Positions 1-9,205 of a DNA stretch of 64,000 nt are shown here, one piece after another. The position numbers and the translations under genes are program-made. Below the pieces are notes generated by a model. That model had not been told where the DNA came from, ran no database searches, and saw only the letters and a program-made list of their open reading frames with translations. Every line of letters begins with the position of its first letter. The first letter of the stretch is position 1. Source of the stretch: an uncultured Ruminococcus sp. (GTDB taxonomy: Bacteria; Bacillota; Clostridia; Oscillospirales; Acutalibacteraceae); assembly GCA_902762375.1 (NCBI GenBank), contig CACWNY010000003.1:19491-83490 (forward strand), given 5' to 3'.

Positions 1-1
1 A

Positions 2-193
2 TGTAAGAAAAAATTTGAGAGTGGTCTGGGCAAACAACTTAGAGAACTCAGTGATGACAAATTTACCGCCCTTGTTACCGACTATTTTTGTGACTGGCAG
101 TTTCTTGAAAAGACAAATAACGGCTATTTTGTTTGTGACGGTATTTATAAGACGGCAGGAAAATTCCCTGAAGATTATCAACTTTCAGATTAA
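2..193 (+). CDS. jetB: Wadjet JetB (TIGR02678-type), 3' end only
   Basis: The frame is open from the window edge to a TAA at 191-193 and gives 63 C-terminal residues ending KFPEDYQLSD. Little of the protein is visible, so the name rests mainly on position: in type III Wadjet operons the order is TIGR02677-TIGR02678-TIGR02680-TIGR02679, and the next two genes here are the last two of that set. The fragment is rich in charged and aromatic residues (TDYFCDWQFLEKTNNGYFVCDG), compatible with the winged-helix end of a kleisin-associated (MukE/KITE-like) subunit. JetB would bridge the kleisin JetA and the SMC-like JetC. A double mosaic repeat separates it from jetC. Confidence 0.6.
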   Translation, partial: CKKKFESGLGKQLRELSDDKFTALVTDYFCDWQFLEKTNNGYFVCDGIYKTAGKFPEDYQLSD

Positions 194-436
194 AGAGCTT
201 CGCCCTTTAAAATCCCACAAGGGGCTGCCGCCCCTTGACCCCGCCCACTTTTTTGAAAAAAAGTGGACAAAAAACTTTTATGGCTCACTTCGTTCGGAAT
301 GATTATCTAAGGTATAGCTATGACAATTAAAAGTTTTTGTCGAACTTTTTTCAAAATTTTTTCAAAAAGTTCGTGGGGTTCAGGGGCAAAGCCCCTGATG
401 GGATTTTTAAGGGCGAAGCCCTTAAACTTATCTGAC
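184..436. repeat. Mosaic repeat, head-to-head double copy
   Basis: Two copies lie back to back in opposite orientation. The left half (about 190-285) reads through the modules CTTCGCCCTT, GGGGCTGCCGCCCC and AAGTGGACAAAA. The right half (about 318-430) reads the same modules inverted. They meet at a junction carrying CTCACTTCGTTCGGA and AGCTATGACAATTAAAAG. The right copy is open in the jetC frame, so an automatic start call would wrongly extend JetC through it. Confidence 0.9.
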
Positions 437-457
437 AAAAAAGGAGCAGAAAAAACT

Positions 458-3400
458 ATGGAACGCTGGCAAATGAACAGATTTGGATTTGTCAATTTCT
501 GGGTATATGATGTGGAAGAATTTACACCTGAAAACGGCAAAATATTGCTTAGAGGGTCGAACGGTTCAGGAAAATCCATTACGACACAAAGTTTTATTCC
601 CTATATTCTTGACGGTGACAGGCAACCTTCCAGACTTGACCCTTTCGGCAGTCGTGACAGAAAAATGGAATTCTATCTCATAGGCGACAAGGACAGTGGT
701 AAGGACGAAAGTACAGGCTACATATGGATGGAATTTGTCAAACCTGATGGGCAACAGTACCGCACTATCGGTATAGGACTTCATGCCAAAAGAGGCAGAA
801 ATATGAATACATGGGGTTTCTGTCTTATGGACGGCAGAAGAATAGGTATGGATTTTTCCCTCTACAAAGCTGTAGGCAGTACCATTATTCCTCATGATGC
901 AAGAACATTGAAAAAAAATCTTGGTGAACAGAATATCTTTACCGACAAGACCAGCGACTACAAACTTATGGTAGCCGATAAGATTTTCGGTATTCCCAAA
1001 GAGAGAATTGACGATTTTGACCAGCTGACCAACATTCTGATTAAAACCCGTTCGTCAAAGTTGGCATCAAAAGAAAATCTCAGACCTACACAATTATATG
1101 CTATCCTTAACGAGTCATTACAGACACTTTCTGATTACGATTTGCACCCTATGGCAGATGCCATGAGTAAAATTGAAGATGCTCACAACAAAATCGAAAT
1201 TGCTGTACAGGCACTGGGTGAAGCAAAATATATTGCTGATGAATATGACCGTTATAACCGTTATATGCTGTGGCTGAAAGCTGTCAGATATCTGAAAAAA
1301 TATAAGGAATGTCGCAAAACGCAGAGTGAAGCGGACAGCACAAAAAAGGAAATACAACATATACAAGACGAAATCCAACAATATGCCCGACAGTCGGAAA
1401 CTATACAGCAAACGATGGACAATCTGCATATTGAACTGGATAATCTGGATATTAGCGACATTCAAGAGCAACTCAAAAAGAAGGAAGAAACAGAACGCTA
1501 TTTATTGCAGACGCAGAAAAACAGCCGTGACAAACAACAGCGTATGGAAGAGAAAACAAAAATTCTCACGCAAAAGTACGGACAGTACAAGAAATACAAC
1601 ACGGTATTGGAAAAGAAACAAGCTGAAATTTCCCGTTTGCTGGAAGAAATGACTTGCTATCAACAACATCATTTTCCTTTTTACGATGTTTTTCTTGCCA
1701 CTTTGCAAAGCGAAGAAGTATTACCACATGAATCCTATAAAAAAGAATATCAATGTTTTCAGGAAAAAATCCGAAAAGCTTCATATACCATACGACAATA
1801 TGAAGTGCAACATGAAGTATATGATAAATCACAGGAAAAACTTGCACAGTTACAGTATCTTTACCAACAAGCAGAACTTTCTCTTCAGGAAGTAACTGAA
1901 GTACTCGATAATCAGAAAAATGAAATGATAGAACGGCTATATATTTCCGTAAAGAAAAACACGCAGTACATTATTGATGATGTTACTCTGAAACAAGCAG
2001 AATATCTGATAACGCATTATGAGTCGCAGGGTTCGGCAAATGAATATAATCGTCTTTTAGCAGAAAGTAAAATGTCCCTTATGGTTAAACAGGAAACTTT
2101 ACTTTGGAAATTAAAACAGGAAAAAAAGAATATTCAGGAAAAGTTAAACGAGATTAATCGCCATCTGGCACAACTTAGAAATATGACTGACCCTGTTCCT
2201 GAAAGGTCAGCAAAAGTCACGGAAGCACGAAAAGCATTACAGGAAAATGGGATTGATTTTTATTCTTTTTACGAATGTATTGATTTTAAAGAAAGTATAC
2301 CGCAAGAAACAAGAGCCTTGATAGAAGCACAGATTACCGATATGGGATTGCTGGACGCTTTGGTTATTCCCGATAATCAGAAAGAAAAAGCAATGGCAGT
2401 TCTTTCCCGATTTTCCGACAGTTATCTTATTCCTGATGAGTCAGATGAAAAACATGACAATACCTGTTTTGAAATTGTCATACCGAAAAGTGACTTTTCT
2501 GATGTAACAAAAAGAATTTTATCCGCATTTGCGAATAAAGTCAGCATTTCATCAGAGGGATATTATCGGAACGGTATTCTTTCAGGTCACAGTGTTGCCG
2601 AAAAAGATGTTTGCTTTATTGGTGCGGAAAACCGAAAAAAATATCGTCAGCAACAGATTGATTTGTTGGAACAACAGTACAATGAAATAAAGATATTGTA
2701 TGATGAATGTGAAAGTAAAATTATCGCTGTCGCTGACAAAAAACGGACTTTGGAACAGGAATTTGACAAAACAAGTGATATTTCCGACCTCAATACAGCA
2801 GTCAATCTGGTTTCTGAAAGTCAAAGAAATCTGGATAATGCCCTGAAAAATTTCAGAGAGCAAGAAAGTATTTGTGGCAGACAGAAAACAAAACTCAGTG
2901 AATTATATCAGAAAAGGGAAGAAGTATGTCTGGAGTTTCCAAATTGTGAAAAAACAGTCCGTTTCTTTGAACGACTACTGACAGATACGGAAAATTATAT
3001 TCAGCTTTTGCTGGACAGTATTGTCTGTATCAAAGAAAAAGGCAATGCGGAACAACTGTGCAGAAATATCAGGGAACAGATTGAACAGGCGGAAAATGAC
3101 AAAAATCAGTTTGGCAAAGAACTTGATGAACTTGAAAACAGAATGGCACAGTATCGTTTAACAATAACATTATGTGACCAGTTTCTGAACGCTCCCGAAA
3201 ATATCGACAGAAGTCACAGGATTGATGACATTCGACAACAACTTATTCTGTTGGAAAAGGACAAGAAAAATTCTGATGATAACATTGTACGCTTCAAAGA
3301 AAGAATAACGCACATTCAAGACAATTTGACAAAAATTCAGCAAAATTTACAGACGATTGCCGAACAGGAAAAATTACTGGCAGAATATTTCAGCGAAGAA

Positions 3401-4498
3401 CTGGAACTCGGGTTCGTTATGTCAAAGGAAAATAAAACGCTGAAAGATTGTGCTGAAAAATCGGTGTTGCTTGTCAGTGCAGGAGATGATAGAAAAAGTA
3501 TCAATGATATTTCACAAAGGTTGTTTGATTGCTACCGAAAACATGCCAATATTCTTTCGGCGGACTATAAACCGCTTTATGGCAGTTTTTTTGAAAATCC
3601 CGATGCGGAAACTGTCCGTTCAAGAGTGAAGATTACGCTTGTCTGGCAGTCCAGAGCAGTTTCCCCGACAGATTTCAAAAACGCACTGGAAAATTCTGTA
3701 GAACATGATAAGCTGTTACTTCGGACAGAAGAAGAAAATATGTTCAAGGATATTTTACTCAATACCATCAGTAAAAAACTTTCCCGAAGAATACGGGAAA
3801 GTAATGAGTGGGTAAAATCCATGTGTGATATGATGTCAGAAATCAGGACATCTATGGGACTGACATTCCGATTAGTATGGACTCCCAAAAGAGATATGGG
3901 AAAAAATGAACTCAGATTTGATGAACTGAACAAATTACTCAGCAAGGATAAACAATGGATTAATGCCAATGATATTGAAAAACTGACAAAACATTTTCGC
4001 AGTAAGATAGAATATGAACGCAAAAAGCGTGAAGAACTGGGCGAAGATATCAACTATGCGGATATCATTAAAGATGTGCTGGATTTTCGCAACTGGTTTG
4101 AGTTCGTGTTGAAGTACAAGGACCCTAAAATGAAAGAATTTAAAGAATTGACAAACAGTCGTTTCAATACATTCAGTGGAGGGGAAAGAGCATTGTCGTT
4201 ATATATACCGCTTTTTACAGCCGTATCGGCACAGTACGAAAAGGCTGGTGAACAAGCACCGAAAATTCTTGCCCTTGACGAGGCTTTCGCAGGTGTAGAT
4301 GATAACAACATCAGTGAAATGTTTGCGTTGCTGGAAAAACTGAAATTTGGTTATATTGTCAATTCACAGGCATTGTGGGGCTGTTACGACAGTGTTTCTG
4401 CACTGGAAATTGCCGAACTTTTTCACGACAAGGACAGCGACTTTATTACGGTGATAAAGTACAAGTGGAACGGCAAACAGAAAATACTTCAGGTTTAA
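458..4498 (+). CDS. jetC: Wadjet SMC-like ATPase JetC (TIGR02680 family)
   Basis: This 1346-residue protein has the SMC/MukB/Rad50 architecture. Walker A is GSNGSGKS at residues 33-40, a very long charged and glutamine-rich coiled-coil region spans roughly 300-1120, and the C-terminal ATPase half has the signature SGGERA from residue 1240 and Walker B LALDEAFAGVD with D1274/E1275. It should be the motor of a Wadjet complex that recognises and extrudes circular plasmid DNA for cleavage by JetD. The start at 458 is chosen for the AAAGGAG site at about 440-446; the frame is open further upstream, but only through repeat sequence. jetD follows after 60 bases. Family assignment is strong and function is inferred from characterised Wadjet systems. 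Confidence 0.9.
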   Translation: MERWQMNRFGFVNFWVYDVEEFTPENGKILLRGSNGSGKSITTQSFIPYILDGDRQPSRLDPFGSRDRKMEFYLIGDKDSGKDESTGYIWMEFVKPDGQQYRTIGIGLHAKRGRNMNTWGFCLMDGRRIGMDFSLYKAVGSTIIPHDARTLKKNLGEQNIFTDKTSDYKLMVADKIFGIPKERIDDFDQLTNILIKTRSSKLASKENLRPTQLYAILNESLQTLSDYDLHPMADAMSKIEDAHNKIEIAVQALGEAKYIADEYDRYNRYMLWLKAVRYLKKYKECRKTQSEADSTKKEIQHIQDEIQQYARQSETIQQTMDNLHIELDNLDISDIQEQLKKKEETERYLLQTQKNSRDKQQRMEEKTKILTQKYGQYKKYNTVLEKKQAEISRLLEEMTCYQQHHFPFYDVFLATLQSEEVLPHESYKKEYQCFQEKIRKASYTIRQYEVQHEVYDKSQEKLAQLQYLYQQAELSLQEVTEVLDNQKNEMIERLYISVKKNTQYIIDDVTLKQAEYLITHYESQGSANEYNRLLAESKMSLMVKQETLLWKLKQEKKNIQEKLNEINRHLAQLRNMTDPVPERSAKVTEARKALQENGIDFYSFYECIDFKESIPQETRALIEAQITDMGLLDALVIPDNQKEKAMAVLSRFSDSYLIPDESDEKHDNTCFEIVIPKSDFSDVTKRILSAFANKVSISSEGYYRNGILSGHSVAEKDVCFIGAENRKKYRQQQIDLLEQQYNEIKILYDECESKIIAVADKKRTLEQEFDKTSDISDLNTAVNLVSESQRNLDNALKNFREQESICGRQKTKLSELYQKREEVCLEFPNCEKTVRFFERLLTDTENYIQLLLDSIVCIKEKGNAEQLCRNIREQIEQAENDKNQFGKELDELENRMAQYRLTITLCDQFLNAPENIDRSHRIDDIRQQLILLEKDKKNSDDNIVRFKERITHIQDNLTKIQQNLQTIAEQEKLLAEYFSEELELGFVMSKENKTLKDCAEKSVLLVSAGDDRKSINDISQRLFDCYRKHANILSADYKPLYGSFFENPDAETVRSRVKITLVWQSRAVSPTDFKNALENSVEHDKLLLRTEEENMFKDILLNTISKKLSRRIRESNEWVKSMCDMMSEIRTSMGLTFRLVWTPKRDMGKNELRFDELNKLLSKDKQWINANDIEKLTKHFRSKIEYERKKREELGEDINYADIIKDVLDFRNWFEFVLKYKDPKMKEFKELTNSRFNTFSGGERALSLYIPLFTAVSAQYEKAGEQAPKILALDEAFAGVDDNNISEMFALLEKLKFGYIVNSQALWGCYDSVSALEIAELFHDKDSDFITVIKYKWNGKQKILQV

Positions 4499-4558
4499 TC
4501 TGAAGTATTTTCTGATGTTTTGTGGCTGATATTCTTATCAAATAACAGGAGAAGACTT

Positions 4559-5866
4559 ATGACAGATACAGAACAACTGGTAAAAATTTTTCAGTCAGAC
4601 AAACGGTTTTCCCGCATTATGGATAAATTGAGGGGAAAATATCAGTCTTACGGAGAACATAAGGGAAACATCACTTTGAAAGATGCTACTGTTGATGAGT
4701 GTGAAGCATTGAACTGTTTTATTTTACCCAAGAAATATTTCAAAGCACCTGTTATTACTTTCAGCGTGAAAGCCTTTGAGGAGGCTATACATCATACGCC
4801 ATATCCTCATACTACACTGAAATCTGTGCTGGAAAGCTATTATCACGAAAAAATATATACTTCATCAGAGAAAAACAGTCTGGAACAGAAACAATTACAG
4901 GAATTTATTGACAGAATGAAAGAAAAATACAGTACTGACTGTTGTGCAGAGTGGCTTTGTTATATGTCAGATACGAAAAAGAACGGCTATCCGATTTTTA
5001 TCCATGAGTATAAAGCAGATAACCGTAATGCAGAAATTTTGATGGATAATATTTGTCAGGCGATAAATTCAAGATATGCAAACGATTTTGAACCGATACA
5101 GTTGGCGGTGTTGAGTGCTGAAATCACAGGCAATTCGCATTATTTTGACTTTGAGAACAGTCAGGGAAAACTATTACTTTATGCCATAGCATTCTACAGA
5201 GAAAAAGCGGATTTCCGAACTGTCGAGGACAGATTGTGGCTTTATGATTCTTTCGGAATAGAAACCAACAGTATTTCAGGAACGGTGGCTGTTTTCGGAA
5301 TATGGTTTTTTGATGACACAGGAAAAGAACAAACATATCTGAATGGTTTTGCTAAAGCTAAAGAACCGTTGCTTTTGTGTGACAGAAATATGAAAAATAT
5401 TGTCAGATGTCAAAGTGAAAATCATATTGTCTATGCGGTTGAAAATCCGTCAGTATTTTCGATACTGACAGATTATTTTTCAGAAAAAGCTATACATTGT
5501 GGGATTATCTGTACATTCGGACAGATAAAAGCTGTAGGAATGAAACTGATTGGTAAATTGATAGAAAATGACTGTACCGTTTATTATGCGGGAGATTTTG
5601 ACCCTGAAGGCTTACAGATTGCTGACAAACTGATAACAAAATTTCCAAAAGGAAAAATCATTGCATGGCGAATGGCAGTAACAGATTACATCAGTATTAA
5701 AAAGAATACAGATATTCTTAATACCAGAAGACTTTCACTGCTTGATAAAATTATCGATGAAAGACTTTATGAAACAGCAATGTTGATTAAAGAGGAAAAA
5801 GTAAGTGCCTATCAGGAATTACTGGCGGAAACAATGGCAGAAGATATCAGAAAACACAATTCATAA
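4559..5866 (+). CDS. jetD: Wadjet nuclease JetD (TIGR02679/DUF2399, Toprim)
   Basis: This is a 435-residue protein with a C-terminal Toprim-type fold. The conserved glutamate lies in AVENPSV (E295) and the metal-binding DxD in GDFDPEGLQIA (D346, D348), the arrangement of topoisomerase VI/Spo11-like nucleases. In Wadjet systems JetD is the endonuclease that cuts DNA after loop extrusion by JetC. The start at 4559 is preceded by AGGAGA at about 4548-4553; upstream in-frame TTG codons lack a good site. It is the last gene of the operon. All catalytic-type acidic residues are present, so the pair looks functional. Confidence 0.88.
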   Translation: MTDTEQLVKIFQSDKRFSRIMDKLRGKYQSYGEHKGNITLKDATVDECEALNCFILPKKYFKAPVITFSVKAFEEAIHHTPYPHTTLKSVLESYYHEKIYTSSEKNSLEQKQLQEFIDRMKEKYSTDCCAEWLCYMSDTKKNGYPIFIHEYKADNRNAEILMDNICQAINSRYANDFEPIQLAVLSAEITGNSHYFDFENSQGKLLLYAIAFYREKADFRTVEDRLWLYDSFGIETNSISGTVAVFGIWFFDDTGKEQTYLNGFAKAKEPLLLCDRNMKNIVRCQSENHIVYAVENPSVFSILTDYFSEKAIHCGIICTFGQIKAVGMKLIGKLIENDCTVYYAGDFDPEGLQIADKLITKFPKGKIIAWRMAVTDYISIKKNTDILNTRRLSLLDKIIDERLYETAMLIKEEKVSAYQELLAETMAEDIRKHNS

Positions 5867-5946
5867 TGACACACTTTTTTACTGAAAATAGCACAAGTTT
5901 CCTAAATTGCGAATTGTTGTTTGATTTTCAAACAATGCAAAAATTT

Positions 5947-6131
5947 CTACCTGTGCGGTTGGAATGATATTCCCATTGTATAGCTGTGACAATTAAAAGT
6001 TTTGTCCACTTTTTCAAAAGTGGTGGGGTCAAGGGGCAAAGCCCCTTGTCTTAAACTCATCAAAATTCAAACAAAATTTGCGTAAGCAAATTTTGACAGT
6101 AACTATCTGATTTTCAACCGCACAGGTAGAA
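5947..6131 (+). repeat. Full-length mosaic repeat with 15-bp terminal inverted repeats
   Basis: The element starts with CTACCTGTGCGGTTG (5947-5961) and ends with its exact reverse complement CAACCGCACAGGTAG (6117-6131). Between them come AGCTGTGACAATTAAAAG, the GTCCACTTTTTC/AAAAGTGG hairpin, the GGGGCAAAGCCCC palindrome and the AAATTTGCGTAAGCAAATTT palindrome. This 185-bp copy best defines the unit. Confidence 0.85.
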
Positions 6132-6150
6132 CAAACCTGATATTTTTGAG

Positions 6151-6177
6151 AGGTCGATTTCCGACCTCTTTTTTTGT
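6151..6177 (+). terminator. Intrinsic terminator downstream of the Wadjet operon
   Basis: An 8-bp stem AGAGGTCG/CGACCTCT with a 5-base loop is followed directly by a run of T. Confidence 0.8.
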
Positions 6178-6333
6178 TATTAACGCAGGATTATCTGGCG
6201 GTTACTGTGTATACGATACAGATGTATTTTATTCACTAAAGCAAAAAAATGCCCATAAAAGGACATTTTTTGGGTATAAAAAAGAATTTAACAGAGATAT
6301 CCCTCAAAAAACAATATTTCAGGAAGTGGTAAG

Positions 6334-7158
6334 ATAGCACGACCAAGAAAAGAAGGTCTTGACTACTTTCCGCATAGCTGTATTTCCGACCAACGGATAG
6401 ATTGGATAAGAGTTCAGTTTGGTTTAAAAGGATATGCAGTGATTTACAGGCTCTATGAAAAGATATATCTGGAAAAGGGCTATTTTTGTGAATGGACAAA
6501 TGATATTGCATTAATGTTTGCCCATGATAACGGTGTGAATGTTAATGTCGTATCAGACATAGTGAACGCAGGGATAAAACGGGGTATTTTTGACCTTGAC
6601 TTGTTTGAAAAGTATCAGATACTGACTTCAAAAGATATTCAGGAAACCTATCTGACAGTGGTATCGAAACCGAAAAGAACAGGCGTGAGTTTAATTCAGG
6701 AATACCTCCTGGCTGACTGCACCCTTTTTGGCATTTCCTCCGAGAAAACCCTCGTTTCCTCTGAGAAAATTCAGGTTTACTCTGTTGAAAATCCACAAAG
6801 GAAAAGAAAGGAAAGTAAAGAAAAAGAAAAGAAAGTAAAAGAAAGTAAATATGCTGTATCTATGCCGTTGAAAGATGGGTCTTTGTACCAAATTTCAGAA
6901 AACACGGTAAATCAACTGCAACAACTTTATCCGAAGATTTCTGTTATTCGAAGTTTAAGAAAGATGGCGGATTTTCTCTATAACAACACGCAAAAACGCA
7001 GGGATTATTCTGCTATGGATAATTATATCCGATGGTGGCTCGAACAGGACAGCGATAAACTCAAATCAGAAACTCAACAGGAAAATTCTCCTCAACAGTG
7101 CGAACATCAGGCAAATTATGATATTTCTATTCTTGATGGCATTGGTTTACTGGATTAA
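6334..7158 (+). CDS. DUF4373 (Lin1244/Lin1753-like) replication-type protein, no standard start codon
   Basis: Read from 6334 the frame gives (ATA)ARPRKEGLDYFPH followed by DWIRVQFGLKGYAVIYRLYEKIY, the N-terminal DUF4373 domain usual in phage and conjugative-element replication or primosome-like proteins. A lysine/glutamate-rich linker follows at about residues 150-170, then a C-terminal region ending in IRWWLEQDSDKL. The family normally begins MARP; here the codon in that place is ATA, with AGGA 9 bases upstream (6321-6324). No ATG, GTG or TTG lies between 6292 and the domain. The first ATG (6439) would delete about 35 conserved residues. It is either a rare ATA start or a start-codon mutation in a mobile-element remnant. 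Confidence 0.7.
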   Translation: MARPRKEGLDYFPHSCISDQRIDWIRVQFGLKGYAVIYRLYEKIYLEKGYFCEWTNDIALMFAHDNGVNVNVVSDIVNAGIKRGIFDLDLFEKYQILTSKDIQETYLTVVSKPKRTGVSLIQEYLLADCTLFGISSEKTLVSSEKIQVYSVENPQRKRKESKEKEKKVKESKYAVSMPLKDGSLYQISENTVNQLQQLYPKISVIRSLRKMADFLYNNTQKRRDYSAMDNYIRWWLEQDSDKLKSETQQENSPQQCEHQANYDISILDGIGLLD

Positions 7159-7163
7159 GTTCT

Positions 7164-7371
7164 GTTTAAGGGCTTTGCCCTTAAAAATCCCACAAAGGGC
7201 AATGTCGTCAACTTAAGAGTGTCATTCCGAACGAAGTGAGGAATCTTTTGAAGATTCTTCGTCGCTTTCGCTCCTCAGAATGACAACAATATACCACAAA
7301 GGGACTTTGTCCCCTTGACCCCTACCACTTTTGAAAAAGTGGACAAAACTTTTAAATGTCACAGCTATACA
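7164..7371 (-). repeat. Mosaic repeat interrupted by a MITE
   Basis: The modules AAGGGCTTTGCCCTT, CCCCTTGACCCC, ACTTTTGAAAAAGTGGAC and GTCACAGCTATAC are present in reverse orientation, but the run is split at 7199-7294 by a MITE copy. This shows the mosaic repeat was in place before the MITE arrived. Confidence 0.85.
7199..7294 (+). mobile_element. MITE copy nested in a mosaic repeat, 8-bp target duplication
   Basis: The left end GCAATGTCGTCAACTTAAG (7199-7217) matches the end of the 61281-61412 copy. The body is the palindrome GTCATTCCGAACGAAGTGAG...CTCCTCAGAATGAC. It is flanked by CACAAAGG at 7191-7198 and 7295-7302. The right inverted repeat seen in the 61281 copy is missing, so this is a shorter 96-bp variant. 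Confidence 0.75.
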
Positions 7372-7411
7372 ATGAAGTTTCAGACTTCGTTCTTCACAGT
7401 CCTTTGAAAAT

Positions 7412-9112
7412 TTAATTTTGTTCAGCCTTTTTGACAAGACATTCTTTTCCAAAAAAGGTTATACCGTATTCGATGACTTTTTCTCTTTTGAATGGTTTGT
7501 AATATTTGTTTCGTTCAATCTGCTGTAATGCTTCATGGCAAAGCGTTTCCATGCTTTCTTCAGATTTTGCTCTTTTCAGTTCAAAGATAGCTACACAGCG
7601 TCTTGCTTTATTCTTGACAATAATATCTGCACGCCCCATGCCGACTTCATCATTGGATTTGACGATAATATTTCTTTTTCCTGACAAAAGACCTGTCAGA
7701 AAAGCGTGATAATAGTTTTCGTTATAATCAAAATAGCTGATAGTGTTGTAAAGATAGTCATTGATAATTTCTGTCAGGTTTTCTGTATCTCCACTCCAGA
7801 GTGCCTCAAACAAAGCTGTTCTGTCATCAGTGGTAACCATTTCTCTGAACCATACCGCAACGGTCTGTTCAAAAAGCATACGGATTTCTCTGTTGGGGAG
7901 TTTCAGTTTAAACGGCAACTCAAACATACCTTTTACTTCATTGGGGTCTGATGAGGTCATTTTGGGCAAAGAACCCGGAAGTAAGGTAAGATAGCCTGTC
8001 ATATACAGCACTGACCACAAATTGATTTCATCATCTGTCAGACTGCCGTATGTGATATTCGGATTGATGATTTTTTCTACATAACCACCGCTTAACAATG
8101 TTTCAAAGTCTTCCGAAACATCAAAATCACTTTCCAGAAATCTTTTGATGGTATCATTACTGCTTGTGTTTGCCCAGTAGTTCATTGGTGGCTGATACGG
8201 ATTTTTCTGTAATGCGTCAACATAGTTCAGCACATCCCAAGGACAGTACACCTCTTTATTACCGAAAATATACCCGTCATACCATTCTTTGAATATAGGC
8301 TGATGAGATAATAGTTTTGTATCAGAAAGCAGTCGATTGATTTCTTCGTTGGTAAACCCGAAACACTCCTCATAGTCTGTATCGGTTATGGTCTTTACGG
8401 ACAGATTATTCAGTCCTGTAAAGATACTTTCCTCCGCAATTCTCAGACACCCTGTAAGAACTGCCATTTTGATATAGGTGTTGTCTTTCAGAGATTTGCC
8501 GAACATCGAACGCATAATATCTGTAATTTCCCTGTAATAACCGTTTGCGTCACCCTTTGCCATTGGCACATCATATTCATCAATAAAGAGAATGACTTTT
8601 TTCTGATAATAGTCATTCAACAAACGGGTCAACAAAAACAGAGAATCCATTATATCCGATATTTGTGGAGTTTCTGCCTTTATCCGCTTGAATTTGTTTA
8701 TATCATTTTCATCAATAGTTTTACTGTCAAGGAGATAAGTGTATTTTGCAAACAAGTCAGAAAGAACCAGCTTCAGTTGGGCAACAGCATTTTCAAAATT
8801 AATGGAATCTACGGTCTTGAACGATACAAGAATTGTGGGATATTGATTTCTCCATTCATCGCAGAGTGCCTGATTTTCGGAAATTTTTAACCCGTCAAAA
8901 ATAGCTTTGCTGTCTTCAGTGATATCAAAAAAATGTTTCAGCATACTCATATTCAGTGATTTACCAAAACGACGGGGACGGGTAAAAAGTGTAACTTCTG
9001 CACGGTTGGTCATAATCTGGTTAATCAGGTCTGTCTTATCAATGTAGTAATATCCGTTAGTTCTGATTTTTTCAAAGTCACTGATACCCAGAGGCATAGT
9101 ATATTCAGGCAT
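7412..9112 (-). CDS. AAA-ATPase-like / PD-(D/E)XK nuclease domain protein
   Basis: This 566-residue protein belongs to the widespread 'AAA family ATPase, PD-(D/E)XK nuclease' group (AAA-ATPase_like plus PDDEXK nuclease). The N-terminal P-loop-like segment is RPRRFGKS at residues 45-52. A VILFIDEYDVP segment serves as Walker B. The C-terminal nuclease core has GMGRADIIV (D496) and AIFELKRAK (E511, K513). Many Clostridia and Bacteroidetes carry many copies; the cellular role is unknown. I prefer the start giving MPEYTMPLG; an in-frame ATG 18 bases upstream (to 9130) is possible. It stands alone on its strand. Confidence 0.85.
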   Translation of the reverse strand: MPEYTMPLGISDFEKIRTNGYYYIDKTDLINQIMTNRAEVTLFTRPRRFGKSLNMSMLKHFFDITEDSKAIFDGLKISENQALCDEWRNQYPTILVSFKTVDSINFENAVAQLKLVLSDLFAKYTYLLDSKTIDENDINKFKRIKAETPQISDIMDSLFLLTRLLNDYYQKKVILFIDEYDVPMAKGDANGYYREITDIMRSMFGKSLKDNTYIKMAVLTGCLRIAEESIFTGLNNLSVKTITDTDYEECFGFTNEEINRLLSDTKLLSHQPIFKEWYDGYIFGNKEVYCPWDVLNYVDALQKNPYQPPMNYWANTSSNDTIKRFLESDFDVSEDFETLLSGGYVEKIINPNITYGSLTDDEINLWSVLYMTGYLTLLPGSLPKMTSSDPNEVKGMFELPFKLKLPNREIRMLFEQTVAVWFREMVTTDDRTALFEALWSGDTENLTEIINDYLYNTISYFDYNENYYHAFLTGLLSGKRNIIVKSNDEVGMGRADIIVKNKARRCVAIFELKRAKSEESMETLCHEALQQIERNKYYKPFKREKVIEYGITFFGKECLVKKAEQN

Positions 9113-9205
9113 ATTCTCAACTTCTTTCATTACTTTTCGTTTATTTTAACACATCGTAAATCGTATAGCAAGTGAATAATGCAAAGAAAGAATATGGTTT
9201 TTATT

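Noticed and set aside
320..457. N-terminal extension of JetC from the first in-frame ATG
   Set aside because: The 46 extra residues are translated mosaic repeat; the ribosome site and the family start both fit 458.
6146..6337. Small frame before the DUF4373 gene
   Set aside because: It begins inside a terminator hairpin and has no family resemblance or ribosome site.
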